Part shown: positions 63,422 through 64,000 of the stretch, piece by piece
How the letters are laid out: every line of letters begins with the position of its first letter
Position numbering within the stretch: the first letter of the stretch is position 1
Origin: Pantoea sp. A4
Lineage (GTDB): Bacteria; Pseudomonadota; Gammaproteobacteria; Enterobacterales; Enterobacteriaceae
DNA: 64,000 bases
Direction: 5' to 3'
Assembly: GCF_000295955.2 (NCBI RefSeq)
Contig: NZ_ALXE01000046.1
Span: forward strand, 1 to 64,000
Made by a program: the position numbers and the translations under genes
The notes under the pieces: model-generated
The model's database searches: none
Told to the model about the DNA's origin: nothing
Seen by the model: only the letters and a program-made list of their open reading frames with translations

Positions 63422-64000
63422 TCAATATTGGGCAGTCACAATTTTCGCTGCTGCGGCCAGTACATCGCGACGGCTTTTAGCATCAGGCTGAGGTTGTACG
63501 AAGAAGGTCGTCAGGATCAACGGAGCCCCTTTTTCACGCCAGATCACCGCAATATCGTTAGTCCCACCGTAATCACACGAGCCAGTTTTATCGCCCACTT
63601 GCCAGCCTGAGGGCAACCCTGCGGCTATACTCTGACTCCCGGTCGTATTGCCCTTCATCCACTGTACCAGTTGCTCACGCTGGGGAGCGGCAAGTGCCTT
63701 ACACAGGGTAAGCTTTTGCAGGCTCTGAGCCATAGATAAAGGCGTGGTAGTATCCCTCGGGTCACCTGGAATGGCGCTGTTAAGCTCAGGTTCTCTTCGA
63801 TCGAGACGAAAATCCCTGTCACCTGTTTTTTGTGCAAATGCGGTGACCTTTCCTGGTCCCCCAAGATGGTCAAGTATCAGATTCATCGCTGCGTTATCAC
63901 TGTATTGCAATGTTGCCGCGCTCAACTCGGCCAGCGTCATGCTGCTGCCAACCTGCTTTTCGGTGATGGGGTTGTAGTTCACCAAATCGCTGGCGTTAAT
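63422..64000 (-). CDS. bla: Class A beta-lactamase, 3' part (5' end outside window)
   Basis: The C-terminal 192 residues of a serine beta-lactamase of the CTX-M/FONA/RAHN type; the frame stays open through the window edge (NASDLVNYNPIT). Catalytic motifs: SDN (Ser130 loop, QYSDNAAMN), omega loop REPELN with Glu166 and Asn170, and KTG (234-236). The residue after KTGS is Cys (position 238), where CTX-M relatives have Gly. Class A carbapenemases such as KPC and SME carry Cys238, disulphide-bonded to Cys69. The Ser70/Cys69 region is outside the window. Probably the resident chromosomal enzyme; no mobile element is seen. Confidence 0.92.
   Translation of the reverse strand: MNASDLVNYNPITEKQVGSSMTLAELSAATLQYSDNAAMNLILDHLGGPGKVTAFAQKTGDRDFRLDRREPELNSAIPGDPRDTTTPLSMAQSLQKLTLCKALAAPQREQLVQWMKGNTTGSQSIAAGLPSGWQVGDKTGSCDYGGTNDIAVIWREKGAPLILTTFFVQPQPDAKSRRDVLAAAAKIVTAQY

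Overview
The window is chromosomal DNA of a gammaproteobacterium in the Enterobacterales. This rests on E. coli-like gene order and protein sequence for the hpa (4-hydroxyphenylacetate) locus, ybiI, the ygbI-ygbN D-threonate block, rluF and gabP/gabT, and on a CTX-M/FONA-like class A beta-lactamase at the right edge. The genus cannot be fixed: the blocks are not in E. coli order and look like a mosaic of catabolic islands. No rRNA, tRNA, CRISPR array or insertion sequence was recognised.

Layout. 0.1-3.1 kb: a secreted HSL-type esterase, a SnoaL-like (DUF1348) protein and a TetR regulator; near-identical palindromes precede the TetR gene and lie upstream of the DUF1348 gene. 3.3-10.6 kb: a five-gene leftward sugar operon (RPE-like epimerase, fructose-type PTS IIABC, Gfo/Idh/MocA oxidoreductase, xylose-isomerase-like protein, alpha/beta hydrolase) facing an SgrR-like regulator. 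10.6-14.8 kb: ybiI, a LysR/MFS divergent pair and an orphan peptide-type ABC binding protein. 14.9-26.2 kb: a complete 4-hydroxyphenylacetate pathway hpaR-GEDFHIXA-BC. Its ring-cleavage gene hpaD is not the LigB-type enzyme of E. coli but a VOC-fold (type I extradiol) enzyme like that of Brevibacterium/Arthrobacter, and it is set off by hairpins.

26.3-38 kb: an eight-gene leftward operon for urea use: allophanate hydrolase, urea carboxylase, a GntR/FCD regulator and the urea ABC transporter UrtABCDE. It is preceded by a good sigma-54 promoter match and an upstream 19-bp palindrome, so nitrogen control is likely. 38.2-42.3 kb: two aldo/keto reductases, a LysR regulator, a DUF1345 membrane protein and a small basic protein. 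42.4-47.8 kb: FMN-dependent 2-hydroxyacid dehydrogenase, M20 peptidase, AEC permease and a signal-less gamma-glutamyltransferase-like protein, possibly a peptide/gamma-glutamyl salvage unit. 47.9-53.9 kb: the D-threonate operon (ltnD-otnK-otnC-otnI-permease) with its DeoR regulator.

54-60.8 kb: rluF, an OprD-family porin, gabP, gabT and a MocR/GabR-type regulator. 60.9-62.2 kb: an Rpn-family nuclease gene with a strong ribosome-binding site and ATG inside its 3' end, followed immediately by a second, free-standing copy of that 3' module with more repeats. This looks like a gene-within-gene toxin/antitoxin-type phage-defence locus with a duplicated antitoxin, and it is the most unusual system here. 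62.2-64 kb: a PksB-like metallo-beta-lactamase-fold hydrolase and the 3' part of a class A beta-lactamase carrying Cys at Ambler position 238.
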